The notes beneath the pieces were generated by a model, which made no database searches, was not told the origin of the DNA, and saw nothing but the letters and a program-made list of their open reading frames with translations. From Paracyclopina nana (taxonomy: Eukaryota > Arthropoda > Copepoda > Cyclopoida > Cyclopettidae): 64,000 bases of DNA. The position numbers and the translations under genes are program-made. Shown here in pieces: positions 23,901 to 35,535 of this stretch. Each line of letters begins with the position of its first letter. Position 1 is the first letter of the stretch. Where the stretch lies: contig JAGUCH010000006.1 of NCBI GenBank assembly GCA_019096065.1, positions 3,740,001-3,804,000 on the forward strand. The letters run 5' to 3'.

Positions 23901-26512
23901 GGGCAATGAGATGCCTCAAAGTAATTTTTACATCACAGCCTTGTTTTACTACAATGGATGCGGTAGCCGCGTTTTTGGCCTCTAGCGTACCGCACCGTGT
24001 AGTAAAGTTTTTGAGTTAGGGCTGATTTTGGACTCTCGGGGACCTAACTCATGAGGTCCAATCAGCTTTTGGGGCATGAGATGGATTCAAGCAATTTTAC
24101 ATCATTGCCTTGTTTTACTACAATGGGTGCGGTAGCCGCGTTTTTGGCCTCTAGCGTACCGCACCGTGTAGTAAAGTTTTTGAGTTAGGACTGGTTTTGG
24201 ACTCTCTGGGACCTAACTCATGAGGTCCAGTCAGGTTTTGGACCATCAGATGTGTCAAAGTAATTTTCACCCAAAAGCCTAGTTTTACTACTATGGGTGC
24301 GGTTCGGTGCGGTAGCCCTGTTTTTGGCCTCTAGCGTACCGCACCGTGTAATAAAGTTTTTGAGTTAGGGCTGATTTTGGACTCTCTGGGACCTAACTCA
24401 TGAGGTCCAATCAGCTTTTGGGCAATGAGATGCCTCAAAGTAATTTTTACATCACAGCCTTGTTTTACTACAATGGATGCGGTAGCCGCGTTTTTGGCCT
24501 CTAGCGTACCGCACCGTGTAGTAAAGTTTTTGAGTTAGGGCTGATTTTGGACTCTCTGGGACCTAACTCATGAGGTCCAATCAGCTTTTGGGCAATGAGA
24601 TGCCTCAAAGTAATTTTTACATCACAGCCTTGTTTTACTACAATCGATGCGGTAGCCGCGTTTTTGGCCTCTAGCGTACCGCACCGTGTAGTAAAGTTTT
24701 TGAGTTAGGGCTGATTTTGGACTCTCTGGGACCTAACTCATGAGGTCCAATCAGCTTTTGGGCAATGAGATGCCTCAAAGTAATTTTTACATCACAGCCT
24801 TGTTTTACTACAATGGATGCGGTAGCCGCGTTTTTGGCCTCTAGCGTACCGCACCGTGTAGTAAAGTTTTTGAATTAGGGCTGATTTTGGACTCTCGGGG
24901 ACCTAACTCATGAGGTCCAATCAGCTTTTGGGGCATGAGATGGATTCAAGTAATTTTACATCATTGCCTTGTTTTACTACAATGGGTGCGGTAGCCGCGT
25001 TTTTGGCCTCTAGCGTACCGCACCGTGTAGTAAAGTTTTTGAGTTAGGACTGGTTTTGGACTCTCTGGGACCTAACTCATGAGGTCCAGTCAGGTTTTGG
25101 ACCATCAGATGTGTCAAAGTAATTTTCACCCAAAAGCCTAGTTTTACTACTATGGGTGCGGTTCGGTGCGGTAGCCCTGTTTTTGGCCTCTAGCGTACCG
25201 CACCGTGTAGTAAAGTTTTTGAGTTAGGGCTGATTTTGGACTCTCTGGGACCTAACTCATGAGGTCCAATCAGCTTTTGGGCAATGAGATGCCTCAAAGT
25301 AATTTTTACATCACAGCCTTGTTTTACTACAATGGATGCGGTAGCCGCGTTTTTGGCCTCTAGCGTACCGCACCGTGTAGTAAAGTTTTTGAGTTAGGGC
25401 TGATTTTGGACTCTCGGGGACCTAACTCATGAGGTAAAATCAGCTTTTGGGCCATGAGATGGATTCAAGTAATTTTACATCATTGCCTTGTTTTATTACA
25501 ATGGGTGCGGTAGCCGCGTTTTTGGCCTCTAGCATACCGCACCGTGTAGTAAAGTTTTTGAGTTAGGGCTGATTTTGGACTCTCTGGGACCTAACTCATG
25601 AGGTCCAATCAGCTTTTGGGCCATGAGATGGATTCAAGTAATTTTTACATCATAGCCTTGTTTTACTACAATGGGTGCGGTAGCCGCGTTTTTGGCCTCT
25701 AGCGTACCGCACCGTGTAGTAAAGTTTTTGAGTTAGGACTGGTTTTGGACTCTCTGGGACCTAACTCATGAGGTCCAGTCAGGTTTTGGACCATGCGATG
25801 GATTCAAGTAATTTTTACATCATAGCCTTGTTTTACTACTTTGCTATGGGTGCATTAGCTGCGTTTTTGGCCTCTAGCGTACCGCACCGTATTGTAAAGT
25901 TTTTGAGTTAGGGCTGGTTTTGGACTCTGTGGGACCTAACAGCTTTTGGGGCATGAGATGGATTCAAGTAATTTTACATCATTGCCTTGTTTTACTACAA
26001 TGGGTGCGGTAGCCGCGTTTTTGGCCTCTAGCGTACCGCACCGTGTAGTAAAGTTTTTGAGTTAGGGCTGATTTTGGACTCTCTGGGACCTAACTCATGA
26101 GGTCCAATCAGCTTTTGGGCCATGAGATGGATTCAAGTAATTTTTACATCATAGCCTTGTTTTACTACAATGGGTGCGGTAGCCGCGTTTTTGGCCTCTA
26201 GCGTACCGCACCGTGTAGTAAAGTTTTTGAGTTAGGGCTGATTTTGGACTCTCTGGGACCTAACTCATGAGGTCCAGTCAGGTTTTGGACCATGCGATGG
26301 ATTCAAGTAATTTTTACATCATAGCCTTGTTTTACTACTTTGCTATGGGTGCATTAGCTGCGTTTTTGGCCTCTAGCGTACCGCACCGTATTGTAAAGTT
26401 TTTGAGTTAGGGCTGGTTTTGGACTCTGTGGGACCTAACTCATGAGGTCCAATCAGCTTTTGGGCCATGAGATGCCTCAAAGTAATTTTTACATCACAGC
26501 CTTGTTTTACTT
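20954..26512 (-). repeat. Right arm: inverted array of the same 170-bp satellite, about 33 copies
   Basis: The monomers are the reverse complement of those in the left arm; the switch is abrupt at 20953/20954. A marked variant containing CCTAGTTTTACTACTATGGG followed by a 10-bp insertion (GCGGTTCGGT) recurs at 21171, 21691, 22210, 23069, 23419, 24278 and 25137. The spacings are 520, 519, 859, 350, 859 and 859, so a five-monomer higher-order repeat of 859 bp is present, distinct from the 850-bp one of the left arm. Near the right edge a monomer at about 25940 has lost 15-16 bases and a block is repeated at 499-bp spacing (25831 and 26330). Confidence 0.95.
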
Positions 26513-26514
26513 TT

Positions 26515-27068
26515 ATTGGGCTTTGCTCACGGTGTAGTTACATTTTTCCGAATAAGGTAAAAAAGATGGCATTAGGAGTAACCTCCGATTCTTTTTCAAA
26601 GTCGCTTCAACTAGTTTGTCCCATAATCGTTATCATTTGGCTTTTTGACTCTTAAAAACTCAATATTTGGCGTTCTAGTCAAGAAACGAGTGATTTTCTT
26701 CATTTTACAGATAGCTTCAACGTGTATTAAGCTTGGTTTTCTTGGGCAAAGTGTCCGACAACGCATGCTATAATTATTTATTTTGAGCATAAAATGATTA
26801 CAAAGGTAGATTAAAACTTGCTTTTCAAAAATTAGAAGACTAAAATATTAGAGAAGTAGTTGAAATATATCAAATCTGGTTGCTTTAAAAATTGATCGGA
26901 GGTTCAATATTTTTAGATCGGGGATAGTAGTGGGGCAGGTGCAAACAGAAACAGATCGAAATTCAATTTTCAGCCCGCTTAGCTTACGCTGCTATTAGCT
27001 GGGGTATCATTAGCTCCTCCTGGCGGCAAAAATCATTACTACCAGAGCCTCCGTAAGCAAAGCCCAAT
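26515..27068. mobile_element. Probable nested MITE-like insertion inside the satellite
   Basis: The segment is bounded by 18-bp inverted ends, ATTGGGCTTTGCTCACGG on the left and the complement of ATTGGGCTTTGCTTACGG on the right, differing at one base. Similarity continues weakly inward with gaps. Satellite sequence stops at its left side in TTGTTTTACTTTT and resumes at its right side with GGTGCGGTTCGGTGCGGTAG, which is the matching part of the marked monomer variant. The interior has no recognisable coding sequence. No clear target-site duplication was found, so a structural feature of the host element is the alternative. Confidence 0.6.
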
Positions 27069-27154
27069 TGGTGCGGTTCGGTGCGGTAGCCCTTTTTCGG
27101 CAATTTTTTTACTCTCTGTTATCTAGAAATTTTTTCTTATTAAATTGAATTTTT

Positions 27155-27252
27155 TTATTTCTCTTTTTGTTATGGTGCGGTTTTTAGTATGGTGCGGTAT
27201 GGTGCTATTGGGTGCGGTTTGGTGCGGTATGATGCTGTTTTTTGTATATACG
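27155..27252 (-). repeat. Right terminal inverted repeat with TGCGGT motif cluster
   Basis: Read on the minus strand it starts CGTATATACAAAAAACAGC and then carries the same ACCGCACC-type motifs as the left end, including CCATACTAAAAACCGCACC. Small insertions and deletions relative to the left terminus show the two ends have diverged, which argues that the element is not newly inserted or that its ends evolve quickly. Confidence 0.75.
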
Positions 27253-27261
27253 CTGCAGTGT

Positions 27262-30200
27262 CGTTTTGTCTGATCAATTTTTCTTAGTCATCATCAAATA
27301 AGGGTCCAAAGTTGCCAGCCAAGTCCGGAGTACGAGAAGGAACAAACAGCATTTTTCCTCTAATATTGCGCAAACAAAGTCTGAAAGCTCATTTAGAGCG
27401 TATATAACTGGCATAAAGCAGCATGTGTGCGTAAGCTTTTTACCCTGTTCCATATTTTACGGTGTGTAAAGGATCCAGGAAGAAGGTCTTTTTAAGGGGG
27501 GGAAGGATCGGTGCCATAAAGTGACGACTGTCTCATAACTGCTCGCACTAAATCGATCATATCCTATGCTGAACACGTGTGCGCGATCAAGATTCGTAAC
27601 GAGAATGACCAGCACAGTGGAAAAAAGTGATTAAATTGGTCTGATGCATTAAGCTCTCTCAATACATAATCCAGTGAAAATAAGACGCCAAAAATATTCT
27701 CACAAATAAGAGGAGAAGAATGTTTGCTAAAGTCCTACACCATTGTGCTGTTGCCCTTTTTTTATTGACATACTCTGTTCATCTTTATATACGGCCAAGT
27801 ACTCTTCATAAATGTAATAATCCTGTCACTCAACTATTCCCCATGGGCAAATTATCAGCCTTCAAGACTTCGGGATTTTGAGCATGACAACTGACTCCCT
27901 CCTTAACGAGACATGCTAATTACCACATTGCAACGGGTGCCGGCCATTAACCAAGAAAAGGTCAATGAACACTTGATACTCCAATATGGAGCAACAACCT
28001 TTAAGTACCTAAATTGTGAAACAATGGCTAGTCAGAGGCTTCTGAGCCGCACAAATGTTGCTCCACTGACTAATCCCTGTTGTGGGGGTGGAAGCTGTTA
28101 TATTGCTCAGAAGAGAAAGCAATTGCAATGTGCGCTGTTACTTCGGGGTCAGACTAACGAGCTCGAAGACAGCAGCAGATGATCAACCCCCTTAGATATT
28201 AGAAAAAGAAGAAGGAATTACAAGACCCTAGCTTCCTAAATGTGAAAGCCATCGCCAAGCAAGTAGATATGTCTTTTACCAGAAAAATTACAATGTGAAG
28301 GACAATTTAGTGAAGTGAACTAGTTTCTACTAGGATGTGTTGCTTTCTCAGCTTTTTGGGGCTCCAAGCAACAACAACAAAGGCAAAAGTCCACGTTTTA
28401 TCACCAGTCATTTTCCACCACCCTTCTGTTCTCCTCGAGCAGCTTTCTCTACTTCCAATGAATGGTGTTGGGAGGATCATAAAGACAAAAGTGGTCATTT
28501 CAGTTTATGAGGCTTCTGTTAGGAAGCCACTTTGAGCAAGCTTAGCGAGGTAAAAACAAAAGAAGACAACAAACAAAACTCATGATTTGTTGACAACGAG
28601 GATTGCCTTATAAGAAAGGAATTGGGGGTGCCATGGCCTTAATCCTAGATCCCTAAATTGAGCGTGCGTTTCGCCAAATCCTTTGCCGCAGGACATATTG
28701 CTAACAGCTAACAAGGCAAATATTGTGAGAGTAATTTGCATCCTTTCGCAGCAGAGAAATCTGCACAATTGGATTTTCCGCCTCTAGAGCATCTAGCCTC
28801 CAGGTGCTTTCTTTATCTTTATAAACTTTCCCGGAAGAAGATGGTGCAAGCGTTAATTTGTCTTGACGAGCAAAGCTTGCTTAGTCGAGCACAATGTGTG
28901 TCGAAATGGGCCCTTGAAAATTAAGTCGTACCACTGAGGCCGAAATTGCCTAGAAAAATTCGACTCGTGGGATATGCGGCCAATTAAAAGGGCTTTAATC
29001 TAAATTTGTCCCCATGTGTGTGGGTTTGGCGTGTAATTTATGTCGTCTTATCTCCTGTTTGGTTTCCCACTTCGGTGCTACGATGTGTGTGTTACAAGGC
29101 CTACAACTACTCCTTATCGTGTGACGTGAAGGCTAAAGTTGCCAGAGGAGTGCACGCTGCTTTTGCAGCCCCCCAATTTTAGTCCTATTTAAGAGATAAA
29201 AATCTTGCCTTGATTCTCCTTATCCATGGTGCGAAAAAAGGGGTGCCTAAAAGCCTCATTTGTTTAAATAACACAATTGAAGAGCCTCAGCCTCGGATAG
29301 CTTCCTTTTAAAAGGATCCTCATTTTTCCTCTTCGGGCTGTTTCCTTTTGTTATCTCTCGCCAGCTTTTTTCCTCTTGAGAGCAGCACTTTTCAAATCAG
29401 TCAGGGTCAATCCTATGTGAGGGCTCGCAGCCGCCGCAGTTGACATTCTGGAGGCTGAAAATAGTAAATGGATGTTAATGGGTATGCCATTATGATTACT
29501 TCTGTAATCGGTCCAGTGGTCAGGGCCATTGGTTCCATTCTTAATTTCTCGCATGTTGCTCTGAGCGATCAATAAAAGAGCTTTCACAATTGCCACTTTT
29601 TGAAGTGGAAAGACACATCTGCCAATAATAATAGCAACTTTTTGCAAGAGACATGCAGAGTGTGGTGCAAAAATGCGAGCAGCTGCAACAGAAGAGTGAA
29701 AGCAGAACAACCACTGTGGTTGCCTTTTGTGGCCTAATTTCTAGCCATTACAGCCTTGGTAACCAAGCACACATCGGAACTGATGCCATTGTGCTCTCCT
29801 TGGAAGGAAGAGGGAGGGGGTGATTCTGGAATGGCAGAAACAGAAAAGAACTTTTTGCATCTGAATGACACTCTCTTAAGGCATTCTTTTTCCCGCCTTT
29901 TTTCTGCTACTTGTCCTCCAAGTTGGCACGACACTTTCACCACAAATGCCCACGTACTCTGTAGTAATTTGTGGCTCCTTTTTCAAGTGCATATCAAATG
30001 AAATGTTTGTCTTCTACCTATCTAGCTTGAGTGCTAGGATATGCATGTCTCCACAACGGAAAGCAATAGCTTAATTAGATTTTCGATACACAACCGATAC
30101 ATGAATAATGCGTCTTTGGTCAAGCTTGCGAAACCGAAAAGGGTGACTTTCCTTTGTTGACCACGCAAACCACGATGCACCAACCAAATTATCCTATAAA

Positions 30201-33200
30201 AACATGACAAAATTTGAAAATGGTAGACTCGGATCATCAGTTAGCTACGCAAATTTTGTGGTAAAAAATAATTATAACAATATCTGATACGAATAAACAA
30301 AGCTAGATCAAATACGGCAAATACATTGTATACTGAACGTTGTAATATCGCATTGCAAAATCATAGGGCAGAAATGACAGATGACCAAAACGCGTGCACG
30401 ACTTTTTTGTGGCAAAAAAAATGTCCCACAAAAAACTGTAGAATGGTCCAACTTTCAATTTTGCTAATGGCCACAAATTTAGGGTAATTGTTGCGAAAAA
30501 AAATCTTGCGGGCTAAAAAATCTCCAGGGAGCAAAGAAAGAAAGCTATGGTGGAAATGTCAGTAAAAGTTATGTCTGCCATTGCAGTGGAACAAAGGTGA
30601 CAAGACAAGCATACCAAACAATGTCTTTCTTTTTTGCTCAAGATTGCAAGTAGAGCTGTACTGCATGTACAATCTAAGAGGATGAAAACCACTACTGCTG
30701 CAGTCTAGATTTCACTAGGAAGGAAAGCATGTTTTTACTTTTTTAGAAGACAAATCACTGTCGATCTGGTCGATTGTTAAGGGTGCTTAGCTCAATCGAA
30801 GAAATCCGTTGCTTACTTCTGGTCAAAATCACCTCAGGGAGTCTCAAAGAGAATTCACTTAAAGATCAAAAGATACCAAAAATCCCCAACCACAAAAGGT
30901 ATCTTTTCCCAACAAAAACAAGAGTTTTTCTGCACATTGTAGCCAAGCAGGAGAAAAAAGCGTTTCAAGACCTAGACGACTTTTGATGGAGGGCTCTCTA
31001 TATTCCCCTTGTGGTAATGTAAAGTTTACTTTGGCATTTCGTCTCCTGTCAAAAGCAGTTCAAATCAAAACATGAAGGGTCTGAGACTTGTTTTCCTAGA
31101 CAGAGGAGACAAAAAACATAATCCAATCCTCAGGTGACAGCCATGTTTGTTGTTGTGCACATGAAGGTGGGTTTCGCTGCGCGTTATTGTCCAGAAAAAA
31201 AAGCATTTAGAGGGCTTTCAGCCACAAAATATGGATATTAAAAAAGCGAAGGGGCTTTCACCTCATGGTACGCCTATCTACTCAGCCTCAACTGGACATG
31301 TATGAAAATGTACGGTTATTGTACTAGCAAATGTAAAACACCACAAAGGGTGGTAGGGCTTCACACAAAAATGACTACTTTAGTTCAGCTTCAACTGTGG
31401 TGCACTGCAAAATGCTCAAGTCAACCCCATGGTTCAAAAAGGTACTTTTTAAGCCATAACGGTCCAAAGTGCAGCTTAAGTGGCAGGCAAGGCAAGGATG
31501 ATAGTTATGAAAACTTTTCCAGTTATTCCCCAAGAAAATGAGCATTCGACACGCCGCTTATCAGCCACCATGGAAGCAAAACACAGATGATCCCAAAAGA
31601 AATCCCCCATTTGTGATTACCAAGCACCCTGCGATGGAAGAAAGGATCCTGTAGCTAGCCGCAGAACCTTCAATGTTCTACGGTAATCCCCTTTCCCTTC
31701 TAAAACTAATATTATGCATTTACCCCTTTTTCTTCTTCCTGCGCTTTTCAGCTGCTGCATCATCCCTTTCCCTTCTTCAGTTCTTCTTGTCTGCAGGATT
31801 TTGAATTTGCATCGAGAAATTGTCTTTTCTGGACTTTTGAGGGGGCCTGCTCAAAGACCCTAACCTGGCTAAGGGCAAAGTCCTAAAAGATCCCCTCCTC
31901 CTTTTTGGCTTCAGTTGCGTACGGTTCAGACTTCAGATTTTTAAGGCAAGACCAAGTTCCCCACTTCGTGAATCGCTTGAAGCTGGACTAGATAATAAAA
32001 CTTGATCAGTTTTCTCGAATATTCTTGATTGGTGCGAGTTCATTTTTTAGGAGCACAATTAGAAACTATTTTGAGTGTTTGCATTTTTAAAAGAGAAGTA
32101 TTAGATTTGCTTTTCCAAATTGAGTTTTCAGATTTAAAATATGGGTAATATTTGATCGATATTGTGCTCGTTTTCTTCAGTTTTAGTCGATGCAATGCAA
32201 ATTTGAAATTAATTCAGCTTAAAAAATCGATCCGTTGTCGTCAACTTGTTAAGCTGAACGTAAACAAACATTTGTTTTGATTTCGCCAACTCACGGCAAG
32301 TCGGCGAGAGCGCCACGTGCACATTCTCAAAATGGAACTTTTTTGCCAAAACAAATGCGAAAAAAACCGATTAAAGCAAAGAGCAAACGGTAAAAAGCTT
32401 GGGAAAAGTGAAGAAGCAATTAGTGAATGAAGTACGCAGAATTAAACACTAAGGTAATGCCGTTTAATCATATTTTTATTGAATAGGTCGCCAGGATTTT
32501 CCGCGAAAAGGAAAGGGTGCTCAGGCCAACAGCAGAAAATGGGAAAGAAAGGAGATATCATCCCTCGATCGCTGCTGCAGAACAACAATATTTTGCGAGG
32601 AAATCGATCTAACGTTGGGACGGACTGTCCGAATTGGCTGGACATCGTTCGTCGTGGATAAGACGGATTGCATAAATCCAGATTGTGCCGCACCATGTCT
32701 ATGTGGCTCAAAACGGTGCACGTGACGGCGTTTGTTGCCATTAATTAGGTAACCCGAGATAATGACTCTCTTTGCTTTCACGTGCATATCGATCAAATTC
32801 ATATGCTTGGATGTCAGTACTTTCACTTGGGCCTCTGAATGTAATAGGCAATTTGCGAGGGCTCGTTGTCTCTGTCATGAGCAGACAAGTAAGATATCAT
32901 CTTCAATAAATTACGTTTTCATCATCCATTGTTGGACAGACTCTCGTCTATTACAGCAGCCGGATATTTCTATTTTGAGTCCCTATGGAGATGGATCCAG
33001 AAGCTCTTTGGAGCACTTTGTTTCCAGTGGGAATCAACGACTGCACTGGAGCCCATTATTACCTCTCAATGCTCGATGTATAAGAGAATAACTGAATTTC
33101 TTTCCGAGGAAAAAATGGAGACTTGTCCCATCAGACAGCCATTTCCATTTAGGCTGTAGACGAGACAATATTGTTAATGCTCGCAACAAGTAGATCGTAT

Positions 33201-35229
33201 CAAAACGATGTCCCATTTCTTATCCTACAAGCAGCTTTTTTACCCGAATTAGATCCGAGTTGGGGGTGGAGAGAAAGTCGATCATTTATCCTAGGGTGGA
33301 GCAGCTTCTTATCAGCCTTTCACAGCTGCAAGGCTAACTTTGACGGGGCAATCATCAGGATCAGTCTCAACCAATTGGTCAAGCGGGAGAAAGTTGTCGT
33401 GACCCTTCCCAAGTGTGGCAAAAGTTTTGCTTCTCCGCATCAGAGGGAAACACGACTCGTACTGTTCTTATTAGCAACAAACCAGTATTTTTTATCGACA
33501 AGCAACTGCAAGGTATTGTACATTCCTCATATTCTTGCAATTGATGTTGAGCATATTTTGATTTTCAGATGAGCTGGGTCTGTTGTCATGTCAATGAGAT
33601 CTGTTGGACGGCTGCTACTTGTTATTGATGGTTTCATGCACCATTGTTCATTCTAACCCTTTGATTAACCCCTAGCTGCAAATGAGCGCATATAGCAAGC
33701 AAGCCCAAGATCCTGATCCCTGAACGAACACCCCAGGGACCAGACATACGATGCACACAATTGCATTTCGCATTCATCCGGAAGAACAATAAGATGCAAG
33801 TCACACCAAAGTCTTTTGCCTTGCTGCAGTCTCAGGAGATGGAATTGACACAAATTCCTGTGCAATCATGGATCATGATATGGAGCAAGCTTACATCTAT
33901 TGCCTTCACTTGGCGAGGTAAGTGACTTCTTTTTTTTCTTTTGTAACAATCAATGGGATGTTGGATATCAAAACATTCGCTACCAAGAGTTGACAATTGT
34001 CCCCAGATATCGAGGGACAAAAGCAAACTTTTTACCATCATCCGGGATTTTGGGGAAGTTTTTGGGGTTTACCTACCTCGCCATAAAACTGCGTGCTACT
34101 GCTTCGACATACGTGCATGACTGATCATCAAGTTGTAGTAAAACTTTGGCAGACATGTAAATTTTACATAAGTTTCAAAGGCTCTGTCAGAAAATGAAGT
34201 AGTAGTAAAACTCCCCCTAGTGGTAAAGTTTTTTTGGCACGTTGAGGCATAAAGCCTTAAAGCAATTTGCACTAAAATAGCATACCAGAATTTTTCTTGG
34301 GTTAACTGGGCTGGAAGGATCAAAGAGAGCTGTGACGGCTTTAATGGCAATTTCACCCATAGTGTCAAACTGTTCCCTCACTCCTGGGGAATTCTGGTCG
34401 AAATACAGACAGGATGAAGAACCTCTTCTGAATGAGCAATGGGGCGGAAGAAGGACTTGCCGGGGAGGGTATCAACCTCAAAATAATCTCATGAGTCTAA
34501 ACATGGCCGCTATTGCTAGATCTTTAACTTTTTGAGCAGCTCGTCACGGAGTCATAAAGCGCCACCCCAGGGCGAAATATAAGAGTATTGAGCCACTTGA
34601 GGCAAAAATCCGATGCTGTATTGCACTGTAGCAAGTTGCAAACCAAAAAAGCAATCTTACTTTTTCTTAATTGATTTTTCTCTACTTACAAGTTAAAGCT
34701 GCCGAATTAGAATATTTTTTCGCTGAAACTTGTTTTTGGTACAAACTCTGCATAATTATTTACAGAATCGCAGCTAATGTGGCATTTGAAAAAATTGAGT
34801 TCACACGAGATTTTTGCCATCTATTTTTATAAGCCCTCTGTGGCTGCAGACGGACCAGAACAAACTCTATTGGAAAGTGGGGGATGAAATGTCTCTCGAA
34901 TTGGCGACACTGCTTCGTCTTCCCCCTATTTTGACATACAATAATAAAAGAAGCATCAGACAAAAATCTGAGATTAAAAGAAAACTGTCGGCTACTGCTC
35001 ATACATTGTGCCATTGTTCTTTTTGCAACAGTATTATGGGCCATTGACTCGAAAACGCCCTATTGGGGGATTTGCTCCCTATATTATAGCCATAGCCGAA
35101 ACCCATTTCCTTGAGACGTAGTAGCAGTAGTAGCGAAAAAGCCGAAAGAACCCGCAACAATTCCAGAAAACGAATTTAGTCAGGCCTTATCCCTAAATTC
35201 AAGGGTTTTCTCAGCCACTTTGTGAATTC
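27262..35229. other. Gene-poor region between the foldback element and Ptp99A
   Basis: No gene with recognisable domains or joined exons was found on either strand. A comparatively CG-rich patch at about 32270-32760 contains open frames on both strands without known domains; it could be an upstream leader exon or enhancer of Ptp99A, but nothing in the sequence proves it. Confidence 0.4.
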
Positions 35230-35535
35230 CAATGAGTTGTCGTGCGCAACTTGCCGCTCTCGAGGAAGTAGCCTTTTTATTGACGGCGTTTCGCGTCGCC
35301 CTTCGCGGTTTGACGGAAAAAAGTTATCCGCGCTCACAGTGCTCGCGGTTCCTTCAAGCAACAAGAAAGCTTTCGCAGTGAGTGTTCAGTGAGGAAGAGA
35401 CTTTCACCCAGGAAGGACCTTTCGAATATCAAAGTGATTCAAAGAAGCGAAAAGAACAATCATAACAAGTACAAGACCATCTAAGAAAGATGGGAAAATT
35501 GTGCCATGTTATGAACTAAGTCAGATGCTCCAAGA
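35230..35535 (+). promoter_or_regulatory. Probable promoter and 5' leader of Ptp99A
   Basis: From about 35240 to 35380 the sequence is locally rich in CG dinucleotides (GCGTTTCGCGTCGCCC and neighbours), in contrast to its surroundings. An initiator-like TTCAGTG follows at 35385-35391. The interval from there to the ATG at 35536 has no introns visible and contains an in-frame TGA at 35512-35514, so it is suitable as a 5' leader of about 150 bases. The exact start site is inferred. Confidence 0.4.

Larger units (their letters stand above)
17425..27261. mobile_element. Giant foldback-type DNA transposon made of satellite arms, with 9-bp target duplication
   Basis: A perfect 9-bp direct repeat, CTGCAGTGT, lies at 17425-17433 and 27253-27261. 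Immediately inside it, the left end GGTACATACTAAAAACCGC and the complement of the right end match at 15 of 19 positions without gaps. Deeper in, both termini carry clustered ACCGCACC motifs and a shared 24-bp block containing CATACTAAAAACCGCACC, in inverted orientation. Between the termini lie two oppositely oriented arrays of a 170-bp monomer (about 20 and 33 copies). There is no transposase-like frame, so the element is non-autonomous. Long inverted repeats built of tandem units plus a 9-bp duplication are the hallmarks of Drosophila foldback (FB) elements, which belong to the Mutator-like superfamily; assignment here is by architecture only, with no protein evidence. Confidence 0.75.

Noticed and set aside
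17579..26512. Possible CRISPR array
   Set aside because: The unit is a continuous 170-bp tandem repeat without unique spacers, in a eukaryotic genome, with an inverted second half; it is satellite DNA.
26467..26655. Open frame at the right end of the satellite
   Set aside because: It begins in a satellite monomer and ends in the nested insertion; there is no recognisable protein similarity.
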